A DNA stretch of 9,716 nucleotides from Lentisphaeria bacterium (GTDB lineage: Bacteria > Verrucomicrobiota > Lentisphaeria > Victivallales > UBA1829): NCBI GenBank assembly GCA_017504325.1, contig JAFVRL010000272.1:1-9716 (forward strand). Reading direction: 5' to 3'. Both the position numbers and the translations under genes were made by a program. How positions within the stretch are numbered: the stretch's first letter is position 1; each line of letters begins with the position of its first letter. The notes beneath the pieces are model-generated. The model was not told where the DNA came from. It worked only from the letters and a program-made list of their open reading frames with translations, and made no database searches. Positions 1-6,190 of this stretch are shown here, in pieces.

Positions 1-184
1 ACAAGTCTCCCCTATGAATGGAGTCCCGCAAGGGACGCAGGAAAATACCTGTAGAAATTGGGGAGAGTATATGTGAATTGTGATTGTTTATTACTTGTTT
101 TGCAAAAAAAACGATTCAAGAGTTTTTTTCCTGCGCCCCGATGGGGCTTGAATCTCTATTTGTACTCTTTCCCCGGGGTTAAAA

Positions 185-215
185 CCCCGGGCTGAACTCT
201 ACCGTCCCGCAGGGA
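185..215 (+). repeat. 31-bp direct repeat, copy 1
   Basis: Identical over 31 bases to positions 249-279, offset 64 bp. The unit starts with CCCCGGGCTGAACTC and ends in a GTCCCGCAGGGA palindrome. In this copy it is preceded by a matching CCCGGGGTT arm (172-180), which makes a full hairpin; the second copy lacks that arm. Confidence 0.9.
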
Positions 216-248
216 CTTGATTCGTGATAGGAGCATATTTTTCTTGTT

Positions 249-279
249 CCCCGGGCTGAACTCTACCGTCCCGCAGGGA
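249..279 (+). repeat. 31-bp direct repeat, copy 2
   Basis: Exact copy of 185-215. The flanks differ immediately outside (T at 248 instead of A; T at 280 instead of C), so the boundary of the repeated unit is sharp. It lacks the upstream partner arm found beside copy 1 and looks like a shortened element. Confidence 0.9.
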
Positions 280-336
280 TTGTTTTATTCTCCGGTATGA
301 TATTTTATACATACTGTCTGTTTATGGAAATCTGAC

Positions 337-364
337 AAAATCAATTTTTCAAAAATCAATTTTT
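337..364 (+). repeat. 13-bp A/T-rich tandem repeat, period 15
   Basis: AAAATCAATTTTT occurs at 337-349 and again at 352-364. It lies upstream of the iclR promoter. It could be a decayed binding site, a UP-like A/T element or chance in A/T-rich DNA. No function can be assigned. Confidence 0.6.
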
Positions 365-454
365 TCACGCTCAAACAAGGTAAAAATAGCCGTTGTTTGA
401 AAAAGATGTCTGTGAATTTACTGCATAAATGATTTTTTAATTTCTTTCCGGTGC

Positions 455-487
455 TTGACATAAGATTTTTCTGTGCTATTGTATAAT
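455..487 (+). promoter_or_regulatory. Probable sigma70-type promoter of the iclR operon
   Basis: A perfect -35 box TTGACA lies at 455-460. The -10 can be read in two ways. TATTGT at 477-482 has 16-bp spacing and a preceding TGC (extended -10). TATAAT at 482-487 is a perfect hexamer, but its 21-bp spacing is long. Either would start transcription just upstream of the ATG at 517. This is the only good promoter seen ahead of the seven-gene run. Confidence 0.6.
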
Positions 488-523
488 GTTCAGAAAATAA
501 AACAGGATGTTCAAATATGAACA
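487..523. promoter_or_regulatory. Candidate IclR-type operator over the -10 region and start codon
   Basis: The palindrome TGTTCA-aata-TGAACA lies at 508-523 and includes the iclR start codon. A third half-site TGTTCA lies at 487-492, abutting the -10 and exactly 21 bp (two helical turns) upstream of the half-site at 508. IclR-family regulators commonly bind palindromes in their own promoter regions. The spacing and position suggest autorepression. Assignment to this particular regulator is inference. Confidence 0.5.
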
Positions 524-1272
524 ATAATATTCCCGCTGTAGAAAAAACTCTTGCTTTGCTGGAAATACTTTCTTCAGAAGAAAAAGGGCTTACACAATCC
601 CAACTGAAGGAGAAACTGCATATTTCCATGAGTACCTGCTACCGGATATTGCAGACCCTTCTTGCAAAAGAATGGGTACGGAAAGATGAAAATGGCGTAT
701 ATCATCCCGGCAAGGCTCTTTATCCCCTTTTTATGGGGTTCCGCAGTTCCTTTCTTTTTCCGGAAGGATTGCTTACCATCCTGGAACAGGTTTCCCGCAA
801 ATATGAAATAGGGTGTAAACTCTCCATCCGGCAGGGTAGTTCCCAGCTTACCATCTACCGTTCCGATCCATCCGGAAGTGAGATGACTCCTGCTTTTTCC
901 GGTAAACGCGCTTCCCGTTTTCCTGTAATTGAAGGAAGTGTGGGAGCAGTCCTTCTTGCAGAGGAAACCAGAGAAAATATCCTTCTTCTTGCTGAAAACT
1001 GTGAAACGGATATTCCGGAAAAAACTGTTCCGCAGCTTATTTTTGACCGCAGGGATTTTCTGCATAAATATGGCTACTGCCATAATGAAAACAACCGCTG
1101 GCATATCTGTGCTTTTTCTGTTCCGGTAAAGGAGAGTTCCGGTAAAACTGCCGCTGTTCTCACCTTTATTCTGCCCCGGCATGATCTGGATGCCAGAACA
1201 CAGAAAAAATATATAATGCTTTTGAAAGAAACATGTGAAAAATGTGAAAATATGATCAAAAAAGGAGAATAA
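517..1272 (+). CDS. IclR-family transcriptional regulator
   Basis: This is a 251-aa DNA-binding regulator that probably controls the operon it heads. Residues 5-62 form the winged helix-turn-helix typical of IclR proteins: an AVEKTLALLEIL first helix, then GLTQSQLKEKL, and a recognition helix around residues 37-49 beginning SMSTCYRIL. Residues from about 75 to 245 match the size of the IclR effector-binding domain but are divergent. The effector is probably a sugar acid or pathway intermediate, inferred from the neighbours. The start at 517 follows a weak AGGA (504-507) at nine bases. The stop is one base before the next ATG, and AAGGAG inside the gene's end serves the next gene. The start codon sits in a palindrome that may be its own operator. 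Length is normal for the family. Confidence 0.88.
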   Translation: MNNNIPAVEKTLALLEILSSEEKGLTQSQLKEKLHISMSTCYRILQTLLAKEWVRKDENGVYHPGKALYPLFMGFRSSFLFPEGLLTILEQVSRKYEIGCKLSIRQGSSQLTIYRSDPSGSEMTPAFSGKRASRFPVIEGSVGAVLLAEETRENILLLAENCETDIPEKTVPQLIFDRRDFLHKYGYCHNENNRWHICAFSVPVKESSGKTAAVLTFILPRHDLDARTQKKYIMLLKETCEKCENMIKKGE

Positions 1273-1273
1273 A

Positions 1274-2587
1274 ATGAAAATCGATCCATCCACACTGAAA
1301 ATCACGGATATGCGTTTTGCGGATATCGACGGTGCCCCCAAAAGATGTACTCTGCTCAAACTCTATACCAATCAGGGGATCATCGGATATGGGGAAGTGC
1401 GTGACGCTTCTTCCCGAACCTATGCAGCCATGCTCAAAAGCCGTATCATCGGGGAAAATCCCTGTAATGTGGAAAAGATCTTCCGCCGCATCAAACAGTT
1501 TGGCGGTCACTCCCGTCAGGCGGGAGGAGTTTGTGCTATTGAAGTAGCCTGCTGGGATATTGCCGGAAAAGTCTGGGGAGTACCTGTCTGGCAGCTTCTG
1601 GGCGGGAAATTCCGGGATAAGATCCGCTGTTACTGCGATACAGACAGTGAAGGAAATGGTCACGATATGGGCAACGCCCTGAAAGAACGTATGGCAAGAG
1701 GTTTCACCTTCCTGAAAATGGATCTGGGGATCGAACTACTGATGAATGTCCCCGGAGCATTGTGCGCCCCTTTGGGATTTCTGGAGACCATGAAAGAATA
1801 TAAACAGGTATTCAAAACCCCTCACGGTTCCATCAATCCTTCCGCCATGCGGGGAGCCGCCTACGATCTCTTTAATACAGCCCACCCCTTTACCGGGATC
1901 CATCTTACGGAAACAGGACTGGACTTTCTGGAAAATTATTTTGCCGACTGCCGGAAAGTTGTCGGTTATGAAGTACCTATCGCCATTGACCATCTGGGAC
2001 ACATTCCTCTGGAAGATTGTATAAAACTTGCAAAAAGACTGGAAAAATACAATCTTTCCTGGATGGAGGATGCTGTTCCCTGGCAGATGACCGATCAGTG
2101 GGTGCGTCTGCATGAAGCCACCACCGTTCCTCTGGGAACAGGAGAGGATATTTACCTCAAGGAAAGTTTCAAACCTCTCTTTGAAAGCGGGGCATTGGCA
2201 GTTGTCCACCCGGATGTACTGACTGCCGGGGGGATCATGGAAACGAAAAAAATCGGCGATATGGCGGAAGATTACGGCGTACAGATGAATCTTCACATGG
2301 CGGAAAGTCCTGTGGGATGTCTTGCCGCAGTTCATGTTGCCGCCGCAACACGCAACTTTATGAGTCTGGAACTGCACAGTGTGGATGTTCCCTGGTGGGG
2401 GGATCTGGTGATACCCTCCCTGAAATATGACGGCGGATTTATTGATGTACCCAACGCCCCCGGTCTGGGGATCGAAGCCCTCAATGAAGATCTCATCAAA
2501 GAAAAACTGCATCCGGAATTTCCTGAAGCATGGGCAGGTACGGAGGAATGGGATAAAGAATGGTCCAATGACCGTCAGTGGTCATAA
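1274..2587 (+). CDS. Enolase-superfamily (mandelate racemase type) sugar-acid dehydratase
   Basis: This 437-aa cytoplasmic Mg-dependent enzyme probably dehydrates an aldonic or uronic-type acid to a 2-keto-3-deoxy acid. The N-terminal capping domain spans roughly residues 5-130 and a TIM barrel follows. Visible barrel residues are K148 in FLKMDLG, metal ligands D239 (IDHLGH), E265 (WMEDAVP) and E291 (GTGEDIY), and the likely His-Asp base pair H341 (NLHMAESP) and D314 (VHPDVLTAGG). The His-Asp pair and histidines next to D239 resemble the galactonate-dehydratase side of the mandelate racemase subgroup, but the spacing differs, so the substrate is unknown. The gene starts one base after iclR, six bases from a good AAGGAG. 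A racemase or cycloisomerase role is possible but less likely beside an SDR and an RraA-like protein. Confidence 0.85.
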   Translation: MKIDPSTLKITDMRFADIDGAPKRCTLLKLYTNQGIIGYGEVRDASSRTYAAMLKSRIIGENPCNVEKIFRRIKQFGGHSRQAGGVCAIEVACWDIAGKVWGVPVWQLLGGKFRDKIRCYCDTDSEGNGHDMGNALKERMARGFTFLKMDLGIELLMNVPGALCAPLGFLETMKEYKQVFKTPHGSINPSAMRGAAYDLFNTAHPFTGIHLTETGLDFLENYFADCRKVVGYEVPIAIDHLGHIPLEDCIKLAKRLEKYNLSWMEDAVPWQMTDQWVRLHEATTVPLGTGEDIYLKESFKPLFESGALAVVHPDVLTAGGIMETKKIGDMAEDYGVQMNLHMAESPVGCLAAVHVAAATRNFMSLELHSVDVPWWGDLVIPSLKYDGGFIDVPNAPGLGIEALNEDLIKEKLHPEFPEAWAGTEEWDKEWSNDRQWS

Positions 2588-2601
2588 AAAAGGAAAAGAG
2601 T

Positions 2602-3918
2602 ATGAAAAAGATCCTTGAAGAAGTAAAGGACGCTGTGATCTACCAGATCAATCTGCGGGTATTTACAAAAGAAGGGACTTTTGCCGCCGCAGAAAAGTTT
2701 CTGCCGGATGTGGCGGCGACGGGAGCAAATATCGTTTATCTCTGTTCCATTGCGGAATCTGACGAGGAAAAAGATCCCTCCTCCTGGAGTATGCGGCAGA
2801 AACGCTCCCTTACCAACAATCCCCGCAACCCCTACCGCCTCAATAACTATTTTGCCATAGATGAGGAATATGGAGGAGATGAAGGGTTGCGTTCCTTTGT
2901 GAAAAAGGCGCACTCTCTGAATTTGAAAGTCATGCTGGATCTTGTTTACGGTCACTGCGGTCCCACATTCGGCAAAGATCATCCTTCTTATGTGAAAAGA
3001 GATGAAAACGGCAACATAAAGATCAATAATTATAATTTCTGCTCCCTGGATTTTTCTTCTCCTGAACTGCGGGAATATCTCTGGTACAATATGGAATATT
3101 TTGTAAAAGAGTTTGACGTTGACGGTTACCGCTGCGATGTGGGTGCTTCTGTTCCGCTGGATTTCTGGGTGGAGGGCAGAAGAAGAGTGGAAAAGATCAA
3201 AAAACCTTTCATCATGCTGGATGAGTGTGAGATCCAGAGCCGGAAAGAGGATCAGGATGAGGCTTTTGATATAAATTACTGTCAATGGTGGACACAGCAC
3301 TGTTTCCCCGCCATATTCAATAGCGGTATGCCGGCAGTTTCTTTGCAGATAGCCTATGAGGAGGCGGATGAAGCAAGGAACGGAGCTGTTCTCATCCGTG
3401 CCATTGAACATCATGATACAGCCAATGATATGTATTATGCAAGAGTGGAAAAGATCTCCTCTCACAAGTGTGAGGCTTGCTATGTATTGTGTTATACTGT
3501 TCCCGGAGTACCTTTCCTTTACAATGGATGCGAATATTCCGATACTTCCAGACACAGTATTTTCGGTAAGAAAGGGGAATTTACCATTGACCGCAGCAAA
3601 GATCCGTCAGAAAGGATTTCTTTCCTTGCCCGTTTGGCAGAACTCCACAGAAAAGAGGAAGCATTGCGTAATGGAACGATGCTTTTTTTCGATAATCCGG
3701 CAAAAGGATCTCTTTGTACCTATGTGCGTACAGCTTCCAACGGGGAAAAGATCCTTTGTATCATCAATCTGGGCAATGAAAAAGTTTCTTCTGAACTGGA
3801 TTTTCTTTCTGAATTTTCCTCCGGGAAAGTCCTGCTGGAAAGAGGGACTCAAGTCAATGGAAAAACTCTTGACATAAAAGAAAATGGCTTTCTTGTCATA
3901 AAGAAGGAGGCTCGATAA
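2602..3918 (+). CDS. GH13 (alpha-amylase family) glycoside hydrolase, cytoplasmic
   Basis: This 438-aa enzyme belongs to the alpha-amylase clan and should act on an alpha-linked glucoside or related sugar. The (beta/alpha)8 barrel begins with DAVIYQINLRVF. Four conserved regions are visible: DLVYGHCG (D113-H118), GYRCDVGAS with nucleophile D179, MLDECE with acid/base E208, and IEHHDTAND with D272. The catalytic triad is intact, but the usual Asn of region I (NH) is Gly117. The last 80 residues look like a small beta-sandwich domain C. No signal peptide is present, so it probably acts on imported oligosaccharide or transfers glycosyl units inside the cell. I chose ATG 2602, with AGGA at 2591-2594, over an in-frame GTG at 2578 that overlaps the upstream gene. 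The stop overlaps the next start by one base. The exact substrate is not readable. Confidence 0.85.
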   Translation: MKKILEEVKDAVIYQINLRVFTKEGTFAAAEKFLPDVAATGANIVYLCSIAESDEEKDPSSWSMRQKRSLTNNPRNPYRLNNYFAIDEEYGGDEGLRSFVKKAHSLNLKVMLDLVYGHCGPTFGKDHPSYVKRDENGNIKINNYNFCSLDFSSPELREYLWYNMEYFVKEFDVDGYRCDVGASVPLDFWVEGRRRVEKIKKPFIMLDECEIQSRKEDQDEAFDINYCQWWTQHCFPAIFNSGMPAVSLQIAYEEADEARNGAVLIRAIEHHDTANDMYYARVEKISSHKCEACYVLCYTVPGVPFLYNGCEYSDTSRHSIFGKKGEFTIDRSKDPSERISFLARLAELHRKEEALRNGTMLFFDNPAKGSLCTYVRTASNGEKILCIINLGNEKVSSELDFLSEFSSGKVLLERGTQVNGKTLDIKENGFLVIKKEAR

Positions 3919-5240
3919 TGGACAATCGCAGGGAACTTTTGAAAAAGTTTGAAGAGCAGAAGTTCTTTATGAAAGATAAAATATCTTCCGGGATCGAAAC
4001 AAACCGGAAGGGATATGCTTTTCTTTCCATTACGGATAAGGATGGGAAAAATGTTCCTGTGGATGAAATAAAAATCATTCAGAAAGACCATGATTTCAAG
4101 TACGGGGCAAATATCTTCATGCTGGAAGAATTTCCGCATAAGGAACAGAATGAAGAATATAAAAAACTTTTCCCGCAGATCGCCAATATTGCCACCCTTC
4201 CCTTTTACTGGAATACATTGGAACCTGAACAGGGGAAGGTGCGTTTTGAAAAAACAAGTCCCCGGATCTACCGCAGACCCCCTCCGGATCTCTGTCTGGA
4301 ATACTGTGCGGAAAAGGGCATCGAACCCAAGGCACATTGTCTTAATTATGCCCCTTTTGCCCCGGAATGGGCAAGAGGATCTGTTCAGTGGGAAAAACAG
4401 TGTCTGGAAAAGCGTTTTGCCCTTCTTGCAGAAAGATACAAAGAAAAGATCCCCATGTGGGAAGTAACCAATGAAACCTATTGGCAGTATTTCAAAAAAA
4501 GCAGTTTTTATATGGCTCCCGACTTTGTGGAATGGAGTTTTGCCCTTGCGGAAAATTATTTCCCTGCCAATAAACTTATCATCAATGAAGCCCACCCTTT
4601 GTGGCTTCCGGATAAATATATCTGGAACCGCAGTCCCTACTATATGCAGATCGAGCGTGCCATGCTCAAAGGGGCAAGGATCGACTCCATCGGGATGCAG
4701 TTCCACATGTTCTTCCGCAGGGAACAGGAATTGGAAATGACCCGTCCTTTCTATGATCCGGAACGGCTTTATGAGATCATGGATACTTATTCCATGCTGG
4801 GAAAACCCATGCAGATTACAGAAATGACCATTCCCGCCTACTCTGACAGCAGAGAAGATGAAGAGATCCAGGCGGAAATTTTGAAAAATCTCTACCAGAT
4901 CTTCTTCAGTCATCCTGCCATGGAGGCAGTTATCTACTGGAATCTGGTGGACGGTTTTGCCGCTTACTGTGAACCCGGAGACATGCAAAGCGGGGAAAAT
5001 TATTATTACGGAGGTTTGATCCGTTACGATTTCACCCCTAAAAAAGCGTTTTACGCCATTAAAGATATGTTTGAAAAAGAGTACAGGACATTTCTTGTGA
5101 CAACTGCTCCGGAAGGAACATTCTCCTTCAAAGGTTTCTACGGGAACTATGATCTTGAGATCACAGCAAAGGGCAGAAAAGAAAAAAGAAGCATCCATTT
5201 GAGCAGAGAAAAAGATAAACATTTTGATATTGAATTTTAA
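3918..5240 (+). CDS. GH10-like glycoside hydrolase (divergent xylanase family), cytoplasmic
   Basis: This 440-aa protein has a retaining GH10-type barrel that probably cleaves a beta-linked oligosaccharide. The acid/base E186 lies in MWEVTNE and the nucleophile E302 in ITEMTIP, 116 residues apart, close to family spacing. H140 (KAHCLNY) and the Q261-H263 pair (IGMQFH) match other subsite residues. The classic ENxMKW motif is absent; at that place stands TLPFYWNTLEP (93-103). Residues 1-80 form an extra N-terminal beta-rich region, and the C-terminal 60 residues may add a small beta domain. There is no signal peptide or recognisable binding module, unlike secreted xylanases. The start ATG overlaps the previous stop (TAATG) and has AAGGAGG at 3904-3910, so translation is probably coupled. 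Family is fairly sure; xylan as substrate is uncertain. Confidence 0.8.
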   Translation: MDNRRELLKKFEEQKFFMKDKISSGIETNRKGYAFLSITDKDGKNVPVDEIKIIQKDHDFKYGANIFMLEEFPHKEQNEEYKKLFPQIANIATLPFYWNTLEPEQGKVRFEKTSPRIYRRPPPDLCLEYCAEKGIEPKAHCLNYAPFAPEWARGSVQWEKQCLEKRFALLAERYKEKIPMWEVTNETYWQYFKKSSFYMAPDFVEWSFALAENYFPANKLIINEAHPLWLPDKYIWNRSPYYMQIERAMLKGARIDSIGMQFHMFFRREQELEMTRPFYDPERLYEIMDTYSMLGKPMQITEMTIPAYSDSREDEEIQAEILKNLYQIFFSHPAMEAVIYWNLVDGFAAYCEPGDMQSGENYYYGGLIRYDFTPKKAFYAIKDMFEKEYRTFLVTTAPEGTFSFKGFYGNYDLEITAKGRKEKRSIHLSREKDKHFDIEF

Positions 5241-5291
5241 TCATAAAAACAAAAGGAGGTAATTGCGAAAGTCATTCAAAAAAAATTAAAG

Positions 5292-5390
5292 ATGCGGCTG
5301 CAAAGAAAAGTGAAAGGTAATTTGAGGCTGCTACCCACAGTGGTAACAGCCGAAAATGCTCCTTTTGCAAATCAAAGCAGATGCGCTTAA
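5292..5390 (+). CDS. Possible 32-aa basic peptide in the leader region (doubtful)
   Basis: An ATG at 5292 opens a short frame to TAA at 5388-5390. It encodes a peptide starting MRLQRKVKGNLRLL, basic at the N-terminus. The frame is open upstream to 5247, and an ATT at 5262 stands just after a strong AAAAGGAGGT (5251-5260) but too close to it for a normal start. No good ribosome site precedes ATG 5292. It may be a leader peptide for the proposed RNA switch, a gene remnant or chance. I do not recognise the sequence. Confidence 0.15.
   Translation: MRLQRKVKGNLRLLPTVVTAENAPFANQSRCA
5326..5351 (+). other. Stem-loop in the GH10-RraA gap
   Basis: GGCTGCTACC (5326-5335) pairs with GGTAACAGCC (5342-5351) around the 6-base loop CACAGT, with one C-A mismatch. 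No T-run follows, so it is not a standard terminator. It more likely forms a fixed hairpin within the proposed leader RNA, or slows 3' decay of the GH10 message. Confidence 0.65.
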
Positions 5391-5433
5391 AGATTTTTGA
5401 GAACTTTTGAAATTACCTCAAAAGGAGAAAAAA

Positions 5434-6189
5434 ATGCCTTCACTTAAAGACATGCGGGAAAAAGCCAAAGAAGCCGGACTTATGAAACTGGACAAACTCA
5501 TTTCCGTCCGTCAGAGGATCCCCAACTGCGAATTGCCCATTCCCATCAAAGAACTTTGCGAACGCTATGAAAAACTCTATACCGGCTGTATCAATGACGT
5601 TATGCGGGAATTCACCCTTCTTGACCAGAATCTCCCCTCCGACATCATGCCTTTAAGAGATGAAATGACCGTTTGCGGAGAAGCCTTTACCGTAAAAAGT
5701 GCCCCCAATGTGATGATCGAAGGAGAAATGACTTTCCGGGCGCAGATGCTGGATGATTTCAAACCCGAAGGGGTGGTTGTCTGGGATACCTCCAATGATG
5801 TGGAAGCCTCTCTCTGGGGAGGAGTCATGACTGCTACCGCTATAAGCAAAGGCATCCGGGGAGCTGTGATTGCCGGCGGCATCCGGGATACCAAACAGAT
5901 CCTGGAACAGAAATTCCCCGTCTTCTATAAATACCGTACCTCCAACGGTTCTCTGGGAAGATGTATGATCACCCACTATCAGGTTCCTGTAAAGATCGGG
6001 AAAGTAACCGTCCGTCCCGGGGATATTATTTTCGGTGACATTGACGGCGTCCTCTGCATCCCCCGGGAGATCGCTTATGAAGTATTGCTGCGCGCCGAAG
6101 GCATCGAACGCAATGAAGTGGATATTTTCTCCTGGGTGCGTCAGGGCGATACCATTTCCGAAATCATTGATAAAGGCGGGTATTTTTAA
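5434..6189 (+). CDS. RraA-family protein, probable 2-keto acid aldolase
   Basis: This 251-aa protein belongs to the RraA / 4-hydroxy-4-methyl-2-oxoglutarate aldolase family, often misnamed dimethylmenaquinone methyltransferase. It probably cleaves a 2-keto acid (retro-aldol) or decarboxylates one, using a divalent metal. The family pattern is clear: LYTGCINDVMRE near residues 45-60, a glycine-rich GGVMTATAISKGIRGAVIAGG stretch, then GIRD with R151 and metal ligand D152, and GDIIFGDIDGV before CIPRE. About 40 N-terminal residues precede the core, which is longer than the smallest RraA proteins. ATG 5434 is chosen because AAGGAG at 5422-5427 is six bases upstream; a TTG at 5407 would put that site inside the gene. 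RNase E inhibition, the role of E. coli RraA, is unlikely in this catabolic context. Its ribosome site may be masked by the upstream leader. Confidence 0.82.
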   Translation: MPSLKDMREKAKEAGLMKLDKLISVRQRIPNCELPIPIKELCERYEKLYTGCINDVMREFTLLDQNLPSDIMPLRDEMTVCGEAFTVKSAPNVMIEGEMTFRAQMLDDFKPEGVVVWDTSNDVEASLWGGVMTATAISKGIRGAVIAGGIRDTKQILEQKFPVFYKYRTSNGSLGRCMITHYQVPVKIGKVTVRPGDIIFGDIDGVLCIPREIAYEVLLRAEGIERNEVDIFSWVRQGDTISEIIDKGGYF

Positions 6190-6190
6190 T

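Larger units (their letters stand above)
1..280. repeat. Cluster of short palindromic (REP-like) repeats
   Basis: No convincing gene lies here. The stretch is a mosaic of small inverted repeats: 23-36 (GTCCC, loop GCAA, GGGAC), 135-147 (GCCCC, GAT, GGGGC), 172-191 (CCCGGGGTT and AACCCCGGG), 204-216 (GTCCC, GCA, GGGAC) and 269-279 (TCCC, GCA, GGGA). An A-run and a T-run pair at 105-112 and 122-129, GATTCAAG at 113-120 pairs with CTTGAATC at 147-154, and TCTCCCC at 6-12 pairs with GGGGAGA at 60-66. Two hairpin units are followed by nearly the same word (GGGGCTTGAATC, GGGACTTGATTC). This looks like an intergenic array of REP/BIME-type elements. Whether it is mobile or terminates transcription of a gene to the left cannot be told from the window. 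Confidence 0.7.
5250..5427 (+). promoter_or_regulatory. Candidate RNA switch with anti-Shine-Dalgarno, before the RraA gene
   Basis: This is the only sizeable gap in the operon. CTCCTTTTG (5359-5367) is perfectly complementary to CAAAAGGAG (5419-5427), which holds the ribosome site of the next gene. It is equally complementary to an identical 9-mer at 5250-5258. AATTACCTC (5411-5419) pairs with GAGGTAATT (5256-5264), and AAATTACCT (5410-5418) pairs with AGGTAATTT (5315-5323). TTTTGAG (5395-5401) and TTTGAGG (5321-5327) can also pair with the CTCAAA region. These pairings exclude one another, as in a two-state leader that hides or frees the ribosome site. It resembles no riboswitch class I recognise. 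Part of this could be chance in purine-rich DNA. Confidence 0.45.

Noticed and set aside
185..279. CRISPR array
   Set aside because: There are only two copies of the 31-bp unit, the flanking hairpins belong to different modules, no third repeat exists and no cas gene is in view.
574..1359. 261-aa minus-strand open frame across iclR and the start of the dehydratase gene
   Set aside because: It spans two real genes on the other strand, is Phe-rich and lacks a start signal.
2578..2601. GTG 2578 as the start of the GH13 gene
   Set aside because: It overlaps the end of the upstream gene and adds only eight residues without family support. ATG 2602 has an AGGA site at proper spacing.
2575..3555. 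326-aa minus-strand open frame opposite the GH13 gene
   Set aside because: Same reasoning: antisense to a well-supported gene and without protein-like motifs.
3849..5222. 457-aa open frame on the minus strand opposite the GH10-like gene
   Set aside because: It is antisense to a clear enzyme gene with catalytic motifs, has low-complexity Phe/Ile/His-rich sequence, no ribosome site and no recognisable domain. It is a shadow of the codon use on the + strand.
5326..5351. Cobalamin riboswitch, because the reverse strand contains CCACTGT
   Set aside because: The other conserved boxes of that riboswitch are missing and the motif is on the strand opposite to the genes.
5365..5393. Internal promoter TTGCAA and TAAAGA before the RraA-family gene
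   Set aside because: The -10 match is poor and the region is better explained by RNA pairing. It cannot be excluded but is not supported.
5407..5433. TTG 5407 as the start of the RraA-family gene
   Set aside because: It would place the strong AAGGAG inside the coding sequence. ATG 5434 is six bases after that site.
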